64,000 nt of DNA from Maritalea porphyrae (GTDB taxonomy: Bacteria > Pseudomonadota > Alphaproteobacteria > Rhizobiales > Devosiaceae): assembly GCF_030159895.1 (NCBI RefSeq), contig NZ_BSNI01000001.1:611992-675991 (forward strand), written 5' to 3'. A program made the position numbers and the translations under genes. The notes beneath the pieces are model-generated. The model was given only the letters and a program-made list of their open reading frames with translations, did not search any database and was not told the origin of the DNA. Shown here piece by piece: positions 17,511 to 26,121 of the stretch. Position 1 is the stretch's first letter. The number at the start of each line of letters is the position of its first letter.

Positions 17511-18389
17511 TTGACTGCAGCTTTGGACATCATTTCGCAAATTCGCCAAAATGACGGCAACTACAATGCGCGCGAGCAGCAAGTCGCTAGCTACATCCTG
17601 AAAAACTTAGAGACCGTTTCCGAAATGTCAGTCGCCGCCCTTGCGGACGCAGCAAACGTTTCTGAACCGACGGTTATCCGCTTTTGCAGATCATTGGGTT
17701 GCGCCGGGTTCAAGGATTTCAAAATTCGTTTGGCGCAAAATGTTGCGGTTTCATTGCAATATCTCGACACACGCGACGAGGCAGAGCACGAGCCGCAAAA
17801 CCTCATCGATCAAGTATTCCAAACGCTTTACGTCACCGCCAACATCGCGCGCTCGCAATTGGACGAAGAAACGATCAAGCTCGCAGCTGAGCATATCAAC
17901 AATGCTGAAAAACTAATCTTTTGCGGCGTCGGCGGCGGATCGACAACGGTTGCCTTTGACGCGGCAAATCGCTTCTTCCGTCTTGGCTATTCCGCGGTTG
18001 CGGTCTCAGATGCCTATCTACAGCGGATGCACGCCGCAACACTTGGCAAGCGCGACGCCATCATTTTTATCTCGGCCACCGGCCTACCACGATCCAACAT
18101 TGATAGCGCCAATGTTGCTAAACAATATGGCGCGAAAACCATCGCACTGACCAAGGCAGATTCACCCTTAGCCCAAGCGTGCGACCTAACCATTGGCCTT
18201 AGCCTGCCAGAAGACCCAGACATCTATAAGCCCACCGCATCTCGCTTGGTTTTCTTAGCCACAATAGACATTATTGCGGCCACCGTTGCACGGCTGCGCC
18301 CAGACGAGACCAAGGAAAAGCTGCGCCGCATTCGCTCCAGCCTGACCGCCATTCACGGCGACACCGGCCCGCAACCGATCGGTGACTAA
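17511..18389 (+). CDS. RpiR-family transcriptional regulator, HexR-like
   Basis: The 292-residue protein has an N-terminal HTH_6 domain (about 1-80; NVSEPTVIRFCRSLGCAGFKDFKIRLAQ) and a C-terminal SIS phosphosugar-binding domain (about 120-260; FCGVGGGSTTVAFDAANRFFRLG and FISATGLPRSN). The DNA-recognition stretch and the PEDPDIYKPTASRLVFLATIDIIA segment closely resemble HexR, the repressor released by the Entner-Doudoroff intermediate KDPG. TTG at 17511 is the start, with GGGAG 7-8 bases upstream. It is divergent from the second TRAP operon, which it very likely controls. The effector is inferred. Confidence 0.88.
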   Translation: MTAALDIISQIRQNDGNYNAREQQVASYILKNLETVSEMSVAALADAANVSEPTVIRFCRSLGCAGFKDFKIRLAQNVAVSLQYLDTRDEAEHEPQNLIDQVFQTLYVTANIARSQLDEETIKLAAEHINNAEKLIFCGVGGGSTTVAFDAANRFFRLGYSAVAVSDAYLQRMHAATLGKRDAIIFISATGLPRSNIDSANVAKQYGAKTIALTKADSPLAQACDLTIGLSLPEDPDIYKPTASRLVFLATIDIIAATVARLRPDETKEKLRRIRSSLTAIHGDTGPQPIGD

Positions 18390-18392
18390 AGC

Positions 18393-18425
18393 AAAAAGTG
18401 CCCCTGAACATTAGTCCAGGAGCAC
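18393..18425 (-). terminator. Terminator of hpd
   Basis: On the minus strand a 9-bp stem with one mismatch (GTGCTCCTG/CAGGGGCAC) and a 10-nt loop is followed by TTTTTGC, starting 38 bases after the hpd stop. It also lies just behind the convergent rpiR-type gene and may serve both directions. Confidence 0.8.
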
Positions 18426-18463
18426 CTTCTAGCGTTCAAATTGGGAGGCAATTTGCCCGGCTA

Positions 18464-19588
18464 TTATTCTGCAGCGGTGATTGAATCTTCAACGCTAAGA
18501 ACACCGCGTTCAATTTGCTCGCGCTCAATTGATTCAAACAATGCGCGGAAATTACCTTCGCCAAAGCCTTCATCACCTTTGCGCTGAATGAACTCAAAGA
18601 AGATCGGGCCAATGACTGTCTTGGAGAAAATCTGCAGCAAGATTTTCGTCATGCCACCATCAATCACGCCTTCTCCGTCAATCAAAATGCCATGCTTGGC
18701 CATCCGATCGAGCGGCTCATCATGTCCGCTCACCCGATCTGAGGACATATCGTAATATGTCTGCGGTGGGCCAGGCATAAACTTCAATTCGTTGTCCGCC
18801 AACTTGTCGGTAGAGGTGTAAATATCATCACAACCAACCGCGATATGCTGAATGCCTTCACCCTTGTATTTTTTCAAATACTCTTCGATTTGGCTGGTTT
18901 CGTCTTTTGACTCATTCAGCGGAATGCGGATCTTTCCACATGGCGAGGTAATCGCACGGCTGGTCAATCCAGTAATCCGGCCATCAATGTCAAAGAAGTG
19001 GATTTGCTTAAAGCCGAACATGTCGCGGTAAAAGTCCCACCACTTGTCCATATTGCCGCGATACACATTGTGGGTCAGATGGTCGAGATAGTAAAAACCA
19101 ACCCCTTCCGGACGCGGGTTGGCTTCTGCGAGCCAATCATAATCCGCGTCATAGGCTGACCCTTTATCCCCATAGGTATCGATGAAATATAGAAGCGATC
19201 CGCCAATGCCCAAAATTGCTGGCGCATCAATGCACTTGTCATCGCCTTCATATGGCGTTGCGCCCTTTTTGACAGCGTGATCAAACGCATGCTGCGCATC
19301 AACAACCCGCCATGCCATAGAAGGCGCACAGGGGCCATGAAGATCGACGAATTTACCGCCAAAGCTCGATTTTTCGCCATTCAAAATGTAATTCACATCG
19401 CCTTGGCGCCACAAAGAAATGTTCTTAGATTTATGTGTCGCAACTTTTGCGTAGCCCATTTTGGTGAAAAGCTCTTCCAACTTTTCTGGCTCATCATGCG
19501 CAAATTCTACAAATTCAAAACCGTCTGTACCCGCTGGGTTGCTCTCGCTAATGGTGGCAACCGGGGCGTCGTGAGGAAATGGACCCAT
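18464..19588 (-). CDS. hpd: 4-hydroxyphenylpyruvate dioxygenase
   Basis: The 374-residue non-heme iron enzyme converts 4-hydroxyphenylpyruvate to homogentisate in tyrosine and phenylalanine breakdown (cytoplasm). The three iron ligands of the family can be placed at His170 (LDHLTHNV), His248 (GIQHIAVG) and Glu332 (FFEFIQR). Length matches bacterial HPPD. ATG at 19588 follows GGGAGAGTTTGAA. An Lrp/AsnC regulator is divergent. The genes for the later steps (hmgA, fah, maiA) lie 4-7 kb away in a separate operon. Confidence 0.96.
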   Translation of the reverse strand: MGPFPHDAPVATISESNPAGTDGFEFVEFAHDEPEKLEELFTKMGYAKVATHKSKNISLWRQGDVNYILNGEKSSFGGKFVDLHGPCAPSMAWRVVDAQHAFDHAVKKGATPYEGDDKCIDAPAILGIGGSLLYFIDTYGDKGSAYDADYDWLAEANPRPEGVGFYYLDHLTHNVYRGNMDKWWDFYRDMFGFKQIHFFDIDGRITGLTSRAITSPCGKIRIPLNESKDETSQIEEYLKKYKGEGIQHIAVGCDDIYTSTDKLADNELKFMPGPPQTYYDMSSDRVSGHDEPLDRMAKHGILIDGEGVIDGGMTKILLQIFSKTVIGPIFFEFIQRKGDEGFGEGNFRALFESIEREQIERGVLSVEDSITAAE

Positions 19589-19621
19589 TTCAAACTCTCC
19601 CTATCATGTTCTCTGCTGTCA

Positions 19622-19636
19622 ATTATTGCGCATAAT
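19622..19636. promoter_or_regulatory. Candidate Lrp-type operator upstream of hpd
   Basis: A 15-bp symmetric site (ATTAT-TGCGC-ATAAT) lies 33 bases upstream of the hpd ATG in the divergent hpd/Lrp promoter region. Length and A/T flanks fit Lrp-family sites, but there is no independent support. Confidence 0.35.
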
Positions 19637-19709
19637 CCATGCAAGAGGCTTGCAAAATTTCACATATTCATCAAAAATACGCACACTTCACGCAATATTA
19701 GGCGTATAC

Positions 19710-20183
19710 ATGCACAGTTATGACATAATTGATCGATTTGACCGCGCGATCCTCGCACTTTTGCAAAAAGATGCGCGCCTGACCAACAACGAATTGTCCG
19801 AACAAGTAAACCTGTCCCCTTCTCAATGTTCGCGCCGCCGCACGCGGCTAGAAGATGACGGCTTGATCGCCGGTTACCATGCCAAATTGGACCGCGAGAA
19901 AGTCGGCCTGGGCATTGTCACCATCATTAACGTGACCCTTGCTACCCACAATCCAGACAACTCCAAACGCTTCGCGGCACTGATTTCAGATCTTCCCGAA
20001 GTCCAAGAAGCGCACGCTTTGACCGGCGAAATGGACTATTTCATCAAAGTCGTCGCGCCTGACCTCAACGGCTTACGCGAATTCGTCAATGATGTTCTTT
20101 TGCCTCATGAATCCGTGCAGAACGTGAAAACCTCAATTGTGTTGGAGACCTTGAAGGACACATCGAGCTTGCCCTTGGGGTAA
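19710..20183 (+). CDS. Lrp/AsnC-family transcriptional regulator
   Basis: The 157-residue protein has an N-terminal AsnC helix-turn-helix (about 5-60; LDRAILALLQKDARLTNNELSEQVNLSPSQCSRR read with Phe for the usual first Leu) and a C-terminal RAM/ligand domain (about 70-150; EVQEAHALTGEMDYFIKVVAPDL). The ATG at 19710 begins the family N-terminus; the longer in-frame extension overlaps the promoter. Divergent from hpd and most likely controls it in response to an aromatic amino acid or its keto acid. Confidence 0.88.
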   Translation: MHSYDIIDRFDRAILALLQKDARLTNNELSEQVNLSPSQCSRRRTRLEDDGLIAGYHAKLDREKVGLGIVTIINVTLATHNPDNSKRFAALISDLPEVQEAHALTGEMDYFIKVVAPDLNGLREFVNDVLLPHESVQNVKTSIVLETLKDTSSLPLG

Positions 20184-20195
20184 GTTCGCCATTCC

Positions 20196-20288
20196 CCTCA
20201 TCCTGAGCTTGTCGAAGGATGGGCCCTTGTTGATGGCCCACCTCGCCTTTATTAGTCCGCCTCGCCCTTCGACAAGCTCAGGTTGAGG
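20196..20288. repeat. Long inverted repeat pair (REP-like)
   Basis: Two 23-base arms (20196-20218 and 20266-20288) match as an inverted repeat at 22 of 23 positions and enclose 47 bases. Their core CCTGAGCTTGTCGAAGG is a sequence familiar from intergenic palindromes of many alphaproteobacteria. Confidence 0.85.
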
Positions 20289-20343
20289 CTTCTTTCACGC
20301 CGCCGTCGCCTATGGTGTTTCCCCGGCCACACCCTCTCCCGTC

Positions 20344-20363
20344 ATCCCCGCGTAGTCGGGGAT
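20344..20363. repeat. Short palindrome (REP-like)
   Basis: ATCCCCG and CGGGGAT form 7-bp perfect arms around CGTAGT. The GTCATCCCCGC-type sequence is another common intergenic palindrome of proteobacteria. Confidence 0.75.
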
Positions 20364-20777
20364 CCAGGCAAGAATGTCAAAAGTACCAAAGCGCTTCATT
20401 TCAACGCAACAACGCAAAGCTCTCAACCACCAGCATCTCCGCCATGTTTCCATGCGAAGTTTACCAAGTGATGCGATAGCGCGAGACAATGAACGCCTCT
20501 GTAGTTGCGCAAAAAGTAAGTAGAGACAAACAATGTCTCGCGCTCAGCCAAATGCTGCTTGACTTCAAACTGCCCCGAGGTGCTCACCCATTTATCCCCT
20601 TCCCTGCATCCGTGATGTCTGTGGTCATCACGCGGAGCTAAAAACTCCAATTGGGCACAGACCCAATAATGACTGACAGGTGCCTTCGGCGTCAGACTGG
20701 ACAATTTGCAACCAAGCGAAGCACAAACGTCTTGCACTTCATTTGACCCAGCTTTCTTTATGAATGGTTTGGTGTGA

Positions 20778-20796
20778 CCCCGCATCAAGTGCGGGG
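20778..20796. repeat. GC-rich palindrome
   Basis: CCCCGCA-TCAAG-TGCGGGG is a perfect 7-bp stem with a 5-nt loop and no T-tract, typical of dispersed hairpin repeats. Confidence 0.75.
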
Positions 20797-20837
20797 TGGT
20801 GCGGTTCATGTATAGGATTTACCAAACCCACCGAACC

Positions 20838-20885
20838 GTCCCGTACAACTAAGTGGCGTTCGCGCCACGCAGGCTGATACGGGAC
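20838..20885. repeat. Nested double palindrome
   Basis: Outer arms GTCCCGTA (20838-20845) and TACGGGAC (20878-20885) enclose an inner perfect hairpin GTGGCG-TTCG-CGCCAC (20853-20868) with a stable tetraloop. The nested arrangement could form a cruciform or a structured RNA. Confidence 0.75.
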
Positions 20886-21062
20886 CTACACAATTCCATA
20901 CCTCTTCACGACCCCAACAACGCGTCCGTTGTCCGCAAGGTCTTCAAGAAAGCTGCAAGCAGTGTAACGCGCTCAGACAGGGCGGGGATAAGTTTTTGGC
21001 CAGCACGCAGGCAAGGTTGTTTTTGAGCTTTATGATTTTTGTTTTCCTGATACAGAAATTGT

Positions 21063-22025
21063 ATGATTGATCCAACTGCAGATAATGCCGCTTTCCGTTT
21101 CGTTCAACGTATTCCAGACACCCAACTTGGCCTGCGTTTGATGCATTGTTTGGCTTATGCCAACCTCGGCAGAACGCCCAGCAACATCACGATTGAACGT
21201 GCTGCAATTCATGGCAAAACCGGGCACTCGATCCCCATCACCATTGCGCGACCCAAAGCGGAAAGAGATGGACTGCCGATTTTGTTGCATTTTCACGGCG
21301 GCGGCTATGCCATCGGCGCGCCGCGCCAAGATATAGGCTTGTTTTCAAGGTTAATTGATGCCGCGCCGTGCATTATCATCGCACCTCATTATCGCCGGTC
21401 TTTTCAAGCGCGCTACCCTGCTGCATTGGAAGATTGTTATGATGTACTTTGTTGGGTTCGCGACAATGCAGTACAATTGGGCGGACGTGCCGACCAAATC
21501 ATGGTCATGGGCGAAAGCGCCGGCGGCGGCCTTGCCGCAGCGATTTGCATTGCCGCACGCGACCGTGGCGACGTGAATATTGCTGCGCAATTTCCGCTTT
21601 ATGCAATGCTGGACAATCGCACAACTTCAACAAATCTTGCGCTTAATGATCTGTCGTGGACGCCTGGAAAGAACAAACTAGCTTGGGACCTCTATGTTGG
21701 ACCCGAAGACAAAGACATGCCCGCAACTGCGGTGCCCGCGCGTACAGATAATCTGGCAAAATTGCCACCTGCAATCGGCTTTGTAGGCAGTTGCGACCTT
21801 TTCATGCAAGAGAACATTGCCTATTTCACTGCGCTTGAAACGGCGGGAGTTCAGACCAACTTTAAACTGATTGATGGTGCATACCATGGCGTGGAAGTTT
21901 TTGCGCCAGATTCAAATTCTGGACGCATCGCGATGGACTACTTGCTTACCATGTTTGAAAAGAGCGTCAAATCTCACTTCGCCCCGCAAAAAGAAAAACA
22001 AATGACACAAAAGGCGCGTAGCTAG
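21063..22025 (+). CDS. Alpha/beta-hydrolase esterase, hormone-sensitive-lipase family
   Basis: 320 residues. The HSL-family oxyanion motif HGGG (78-81, LLHFHGGGYAIG) and nucleophile elbow GESAGG (Ser152) are present. An Asp in GSCDLFMQEN and a His in DGAYHGVEVF complete the triad. It hydrolyses small esters in the cytoplasm; no signal peptide is seen. The substrate is unknown. It lies between the two parts of the tyrosine pathway but has its own upstream non-coding region. The last 25 residues are lysine-rich and unlike the family end. Confidence 0.9.
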   Translation: MIDPTADNAAFRFVQRIPDTQLGLRLMHCLAYANLGRTPSNITIERAAIHGKTGHSIPITIARPKAERDGLPILLHFHGGGYAIGAPRQDIGLFSRLIDAAPCIIIAPHYRRSFQARYPAALEDCYDVLCWVRDNAVQLGGRADQIMVMGESAGGGLAAAICIAARDRGDVNIAAQFPLYAMLDNRTTSTNLALNDLSWTPGKNKLAWDLYVGPEDKDMPATAVPARTDNLAKLPPAIGFVGSCDLFMQENIAYFTALETAGVQTNFKLIDGAYHGVEVFAPDSNSGRIAMDYLLTMFEKSVKSHFAPQKEKQMTQKARS

Positions 22026-22099
22026 TGCTTGATTGACAGCAATCACCAATTCTGTGAGGCTCAAAATAGGCAGCATCAGACCAACTGGGGGAACTGGCA

Positions 22100-22477
22100 A
22101 TGAGACGATTTTTAACTCTATGCATCGCAATTGCTTTGGCGCTTGTTACAGCGTTGCCGCTACCGGCGATGGCTGCCTGTGCAAATGGAAAATGCTGGGG
22201 CGCGGTGGGCGTTGGCCCAAACGGTGCTTGGGGTAACGCATATGATTACCCTTCCCAAAATGCAGCGGCGCAGGCTGTACAAAGCCGCTGTGGTGGCAAC
22301 TGCACTACCATAAAAACCTTCTACAATTCATGCGGCGCTATTGCGCAAGGTGATTATGGTGGCTGGGGCTGGGCATGGAATGTCTACAAAGATGAAGCGC
22401 TAAGCAGCGCCATTGCCTATTGCGTACCAAATGACCGCAATTGCCGCGTGACGGTTTGGGCCTGCACGTCAAGGTAG
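22100..22477 (+). CDS. Exported DUF4189 protein
   Basis: The 125-residue protein has a clear Sec signal peptide (MRRFLTLCIAIALALVTALPLPAMA, cleavage near 25) followed by a DUF4189 domain: CWGAVGVGPNGAWGNAYDYPSQNAAAQAVQSRC and later KTFYNSCGAIAQGDYGGWGWAW. Seven cysteines in the mature part suggest disulfides. The function of DUF4189 is unknown. ATG at 22100 follows GGGGGAACTGGCA, a fair ribosome binding site. Confidence 0.87.
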   Translation: MRRFLTLCIAIALALVTALPLPAMAACANGKCWGAVGVGPNGAWGNAYDYPSQNAAAQAVQSRCGGNCTTIKTFYNSCGAIAQGDYGGWGWAWNVYKDEALSSAIAYCVPNDRNCRVTVWACTSR

Positions 22478-22487
22478 GATATTGTTG

Positions 22488-23132
22488 TCACCTCTCCGGC
22501 GCAAATTTATCCGGATGAGCAGCCTGAAACGCGGGATGGGCATTGCAATTTTCTTCAATCGCCAAAATCCGCTCGCAGGCTGAAAGGTCAACTTCCCAAC
22601 GGCGGGCATTGTAAAGCTGTGGCATCAAGCAGCAATCGGCCATTGTTGGCGTATCGCCAAACGAGAATTTGCTGTCGGACTGTTGTTGCAACATCCCTTC
22701 ATAGGCGTGCAATCCTTGCCCGATAAAGTGATGAAACCAATCGCGCACCACGTCCTTGTCCACGCCAAATGTTTTGGTGATATGTTGGGTGACCCCAAGA
22801 TTACAGACAGGGTGAATATCCATCGCAATGGCGTGTGAAAGTGCGCGAACGCGTTGGCGATCCAGCGCATCAGCAGGCATCAAGCCCTTATCAGGATGCA
22901 CCTCCGCTAAATACTCGATAATCGCCACGGACTGGGTGAACAACATGCCATCAAGCTCAATAGTGGGTACCAATCCTTGCGGGTTGAGCATTTTATAGCT
23001 TTCGCCCTTATGTGCGCCTTCCAAAAGGTTCACATCAACATCCCTGTAGTCAATGCCACACAGGGCCAAAGCAATGCGCACGCGATAGGCTGCGGAAGAG
23101 CGCCAATAATTATAAAGAACAGTTTCGCTCAT
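22488..23132 (-). CDS. maiA: Maleylacetoacetate isomerase (zeta-class glutathione transferase)
   Basis: 214 residues. The N-terminal thioredoxin-like GST fold carries the zeta-class signature LYNYWRSSAAYRVRIAL (SSxAYRVR binds glutathione); the C-terminal helical domain has TPTMADCCLMPQLYNA. It isomerises maleylacetoacetate to fumarylacetoacetate. Start set at the ATG at 23132, which follows CGGAGCGCCAAT; an ATG 15 bases upstream at 23147 lacks a ribosome binding site. It is third in the hmgA-fah-maiA operon. Confidence 0.93.
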   Translation of the reverse strand: MSETVLYNYWRSSAAYRVRIALALCGIDYRDVDVNLLEGAHKGESYKMLNPQGLVPTIELDGMLFTQSVAIIEYLAEVHPDKGLMPADALDRQRVRALSHAIAMDIHPVCNLGVTQHITKTFGVDKDVVRDWFHHFIGQGLHAYEGMLQQQSDSKFSFGDTPTMADCCLMPQLYNARRWEVDLSACERILAIEENCNAHPAFQAAHPDKFAPER

Positions 23133-23150
23133 ATTGGCGCTCCGCATTTG

Positions 23151-24164
23151 CTATTTTGTTTCAACGATCTGCTGATCGATGGCACCGAAAATACTTGATC
23201 CATCATCATTGAGCATTTCGATACGAACCTGATCGCCAAACTTCATAAATTCAGTGGTTGGTTTGCCACTCTCAATGGTTTCGATCATACGGATTTCGGC
23301 GATGCAAGAATAGCCCAAGCCGCCATCACGCACAGGTTTGCCCGGCGTGCCATCAGCATCTTTGTTTGACACGGTGCCAGACCCGATAATCGCGCCCGCT
23401 GCAACGTGGCGTGTTTTTGCCGCATGAGAGACGATCTTTGGGAAATTGAACGTCATATCAACGCCTGCATTGGCTTTGCCGAAAGCATCGCCATTATAGT
23501 GCACCAGCATGTCACGATGCACCTTGCCGTCTTGCCAATTCTCGCCCAACTCGTCTGGCGTAATCGCCACGGGTGCAAAAGCAGTCGCGCCTTTACTTTG
23601 GAAAAAGCCAAAGCCTTTGGCCAACTCACCTGGAATCAAAGCGCGGTAGCTCACATCATTGAGCAATACGATCAGCTTGATTTTGTCCGCCGCTTCCTCC
23701 GGTGAAAGACCCATTTTAAGGTCATCGCAAATCACACCAATCTCGGCTTCCATATCGATGCCCCAGCTCTCCGAGCCAACTTCCACATCGTCATGCGCGC
23801 CCAGCATTGCATCGGGTGCACCCATATACATCAATGGATCTTCCCAGAAGCTCGCTGGCAATTCCGCGCCACGTGCCTTGCGCACAAGTTCAACGTGATT
23901 GACGTAAGCAGACCCATCTGCCCACTGGCTTGGGTTCGGCAAAGGTGCCATCGCTTTTTGAACGTCAAATGCTTCACCAACAGATGCATCGCCATTGATT
24001 TTCTCAGAAAGCGCCTGCAGGCCCGCTTCAACGCTGGACCAATCATCAATCGCATCACGCATGGTTTTGGCCACATCTCTTGCGCTCACATAGCGCGACA
24101 AATCTCGGCTCACCACCACCAGCTCGCCATAGCGCGAGCCGTTTGAAAGAGTTGCAAGTTTCAT
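23151..24164 (-). CDS. fahA: Fumarylacetoacetate hydrolase
   Basis: 337 residues from the ATG at 24164 (MKLATLSNGS). A FAH-type fold is recognisable from EAEIGVICDDL (acidic metal ligands) and the C-terminal GAIIGSGTVSNKD and GLGYSCIAEIRMIETI segments. It cleaves fumarylacetoacetate to fumarate and acetoacetate, the last step of the homogentisate pathway. Start is 4 bases past the hmgA stop; an in-frame upstream start would overlap hmgA by over 30 bases. Confidence 0.94.
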   Translation of the reverse strand: MKLATLSNGSRYGELVVVSRDLSRYVSARDVAKTMRDAIDDWSSVEAGLQALSEKINGDASVGEAFDVQKAMAPLPNPSQWADGSAYVNHVELVRKARGAELPASFWEDPLMYMGAPDAMLGAHDDVEVGSESWGIDMEAEIGVICDDLKMGLSPEEAADKIKLIVLLNDVSYRALIPGELAKGFGFFQSKGATAFAPVAITPDELGENWQDGKVHRDMLVHYNGDAFGKANAGVDMTFNFPKIVSHAAKTRHVAAGAIIGSGTVSNKDADGTPGKPVRDGGLGYSCIAEIRMIETIESGKPTTEFMKFGDQVRIEMLNDDGSSIFGAIDQQIVETK

Positions 24165-24168
24165 AAAA

Positions 24169-25488
24169 TCAGTCCCACTTTCCTTCTGGGGTGCCATCAA
24201 AATGGCTCTTTAGGTCTTCCCAGCAATCAATGTAATTATCTTGTTGTGTCTCAAGCTTCGCCGCATAATCTGTCAGAAGTTGCGGGAACCGCGTTTCGAA
24301 CATAAATGCCATGGTATTATCAAGTTTTTGCGGCTTCAAATCCGCATTTGAAGCTTTATAGAACCCGCCCGAATCTGGCCCGTGCGGCAACATCATATTG
24401 TGCAAGCTCATGCCGCCGGGCACAAAGCCTTCTTCCTTCGCATCGTACTGACCTTGGATAAGCCCCATAAATTCAGACATGATGTTGCGGTGATACCAAG
24501 GCGGACGGAACGTGTGCTCGGCCACCAGCCAGCGCGGCGGGAAGATCACAAAATCAATATTCGCCGTACCCTCTTCGCCAGACGGTGCCGTTAGAACGGT
24601 GAAAATTGACGGATCAGGGTGATCGAACAAAATTGAGCCAACCGGCGAATAAGTCGCAAGATCATATTTATATGGCGTGTAGTTGCCGTGCCAAGCGACC
24701 ACATCGAGCGGCGAATGTGGAATTTCTGTTTCATAGAAATTACCACACCATTTCACGATCACCCGACAAGGCGTATCTTTTTGTTCAAACGCTGCAACCG
24801 GCGTTTTGAAATCGCGTGGGTTTGCCAAACAGTTCGCGCCAATCGGACCACGATCTGGCAACGTAAATTTTGCACCATAGTTTTCGCACATATAGCCGCG
24901 GGATGGTCCCTCAACGCTCACCTTGAACACCATGCCGCGCGGGATCACCACAATCTCGCCTGGGGCCACGTCAAACTTGCCCATCTCGGTGAAGATGTGC
25001 AGGCTGCCCACTTCTGGTACCAACAGCAGTTCCGCATCCGCGTTGAAAAAGTGATCATCTTCCATCGAGGCGTTGAACGCATAAACATGGCTGGCCATGC
25101 CAACCTGCGTGTACACATCCCCTGCGGTGGTGATGGTTTTCACCCCATGCAAAAAGTCAGTTTTTTCCTCTGGAATCGGCACCGGGTCCCAACGCAACTG
25201 CCCAATCGGCAATTCAGCATCGAGTTTTTGCGGCGCTGTTTTCCAAAGCGGCAATTGGAACGGCTTGAACCGTTTTGTGTGCCGAACGCTTGGCCGAATG
25301 CGATATAGCCATGACCGCTCATTGGTGCCGCGTGGCGCGGTAAATGGCGAACCAGACAATTGCTCAGCATAAAGCCCATAGGCACATTTTTGCGGGCTAT
25401 TTTGCCCCTGCGGCAACGCACCCGGCAAAGCCTCGGTTTCAAAATCATTGCCGAAACCGGGCATATAATCGAGATCATTCTTGCTCAT
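24169..25488 (-). CDS. hmgA: Homogentisate 1,2-dioxygenase
   Basis: 439 residues. N-terminus [26 protein letters not shown] is the strongly conserved family start. The iron-binding region is seen in [14 protein letters not shown] and [10 protein letters not shown]. The enzyme opens the ring of homogentisate to maleylacetoacetate. It is the first gene of the operon with fahA and maiA. A MarR regulator starts 100 bases away on the other strand with a candidate operator between them. Confidence 0.97.
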   Translation of the reverse strand: MSKNDLDYMPGFGNDFETEALPGALPQGQNSPQKCAYGLYAEQLSGSPFTAPRGTNERSWLYRIRPSVRHTKRFKPFQLPLWKTAPQKLDAELPIGQLRWDPVPIPEEKTDFLHGVKTITTAGDVYTQVGMASHVYAFNASMEDDHFFNADAELLLVPEVGSLHIFTEMGKFDVAPGEIVVIPRGMVFKVSVEGPSRGYMCENYGAKFTLPDRGPIGANCLANPRDFKTPVAAFEQKDTPCRVIVKWCGNFYETEIPHSPLDVVAWHGNYTPYKYDLATYSPVGSILFDHPDPSIFTVLTAPSGEEGTANIDFVIFPPRWLVAEHTFRPPWYHRNIMSEFMGLIQGQYDAKEEGFVPGGMSLHNMMLPHGPDSGGFYKASNADLKPQKLDNTMAFMFETRFPQLLTDYAAKLETQQDNYIDCWEDLKSHFDGTPEGKWD

Positions 25489-25534
25489 TTGAAAACCCTT
25501 GGACCCTATCTATCTTTTCCAAAGTCAAATTAGT

Positions 25535-25550
25535 GGTTGCACATGTAACC
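25535..25550. promoter_or_regulatory. Candidate MarR operator of the hmgA operon
   Basis: GGTTGCACATGTAACC is an imperfect 16-bp palindrome (outer GGTT/AACC and inner CA/TG pairs). It lies 46 bases upstream of hmgA and 38 bases upstream of the divergent MarR gene. A GTAAC half-repeat follows at about 25560. Confidence 0.5.
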
Positions 25551-25588
25551 ATCCATTATGTAACTATCAAACGAGGGAGATTTACACA

Positions 25589-26047
25589 ATGGATGATCAA
25601 AACAAACAAAACGCTGAAATTCTTGCCTTGGAGAACTTCTTGCCTTACCGGCTCAATCAAGCCGCTGAAAAGGTCAGCCAAAAGTTCGCGCAGGAATATA
25701 AAAAGCGTTATGGCCTGACACGGCCGGAATGGCGCACCTTCGCCACCATCGGGCAGTTTGGTGTGATCACCGCGCGCGAGATTTGCAATCACTCCCCCAT
25801 GCACAAAACCAAAGTATCCCGCGCAGTTTTCTCACTGGAAAAGCGCCGCTGGGTAAAACGCACCCAAGATCCCGAAGATCGTCGGTTGGAACATCTCGAA
25901 CTCACAAGTGTTGGGCAAACCGCCTATAAAGACATGGTCAATGTTGCCCGTCAGTTTGAAAAGAATTTCATTGATTCAATCGGCGGTGAAGATGCCAAAT
26001 TATTGCTTACTGCGTTAAATGCCATTGAAAGGCGCTTTGAAGGGTAA
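25589..26047 (+). CDS. MarR-family transcriptional regulator of the homogentisate operon
   Basis: The 152-residue winged-helix protein has DNA-binding region LTRPEWRTFATIGQFGVITAREICNHSPMHKTKVSRAVFSLEKRRWV and wing DPEDRRLEHLELTSVG. The ATG at 25589 has GAGGGAG upstream; the longer frame begins inside the hmgA promoter. It is divergent from hmgA. MarR-type regulators in this position usually repress and are released by homogentisate or a related acid; this is inferred. Confidence 0.9.
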   Translation: MDDQNKQNAEILALENFLPYRLNQAAEKVSQKFAQEYKKRYGLTRPEWRTFATIGQFGVITAREICNHSPMHKTKVSRAVFSLEKRRWVKRTQDPEDRRLEHLELTSVGQTAYKDMVNVARQFEKNFIDSIGGEDAKLLLTALNAIERRFEG

Positions 26048-26121
26048 GACCAAATACCGCCCGAAAGATCGTAAGCAATTATTTACCGCGCCAATTTTCC
26101 AATGCTTTAGTAAATACGCTT

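Larger units (their letters stand above)
20184..21062. other. Non-coding palindrome-rich region
   Basis: An 879-base stretch without a convincing gene. It holds at least four strong inverted repeats of unrelated sequence, listed separately, two of them with sequences widespread as intergenic palindromes in alphaproteobacteria. A minus-strand frame of 128 codons at 20423-20809 runs into one of the palindromes, has no ribosome binding site or recognisable domain, and is not called. The last 150 bases should contain the promoter of the following esterase gene. Confidence 0.7.

Noticed and set aside
20423..20809. A 128-codon minus-strand reading frame in the palindrome island
   Set aside because: Its N-terminal codons lie in a dispersed GC-rich palindrome, it has no ribosome binding site, the composition is not protein-like (many His, Cys, Trp), and no domain is recognisable.
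24688..25308. A 206-codon plus-strand frame antisense to hmgA
   Set aside because: hmgA is complete and unmistakable; the antisense frame has no start signal and unlikely composition.
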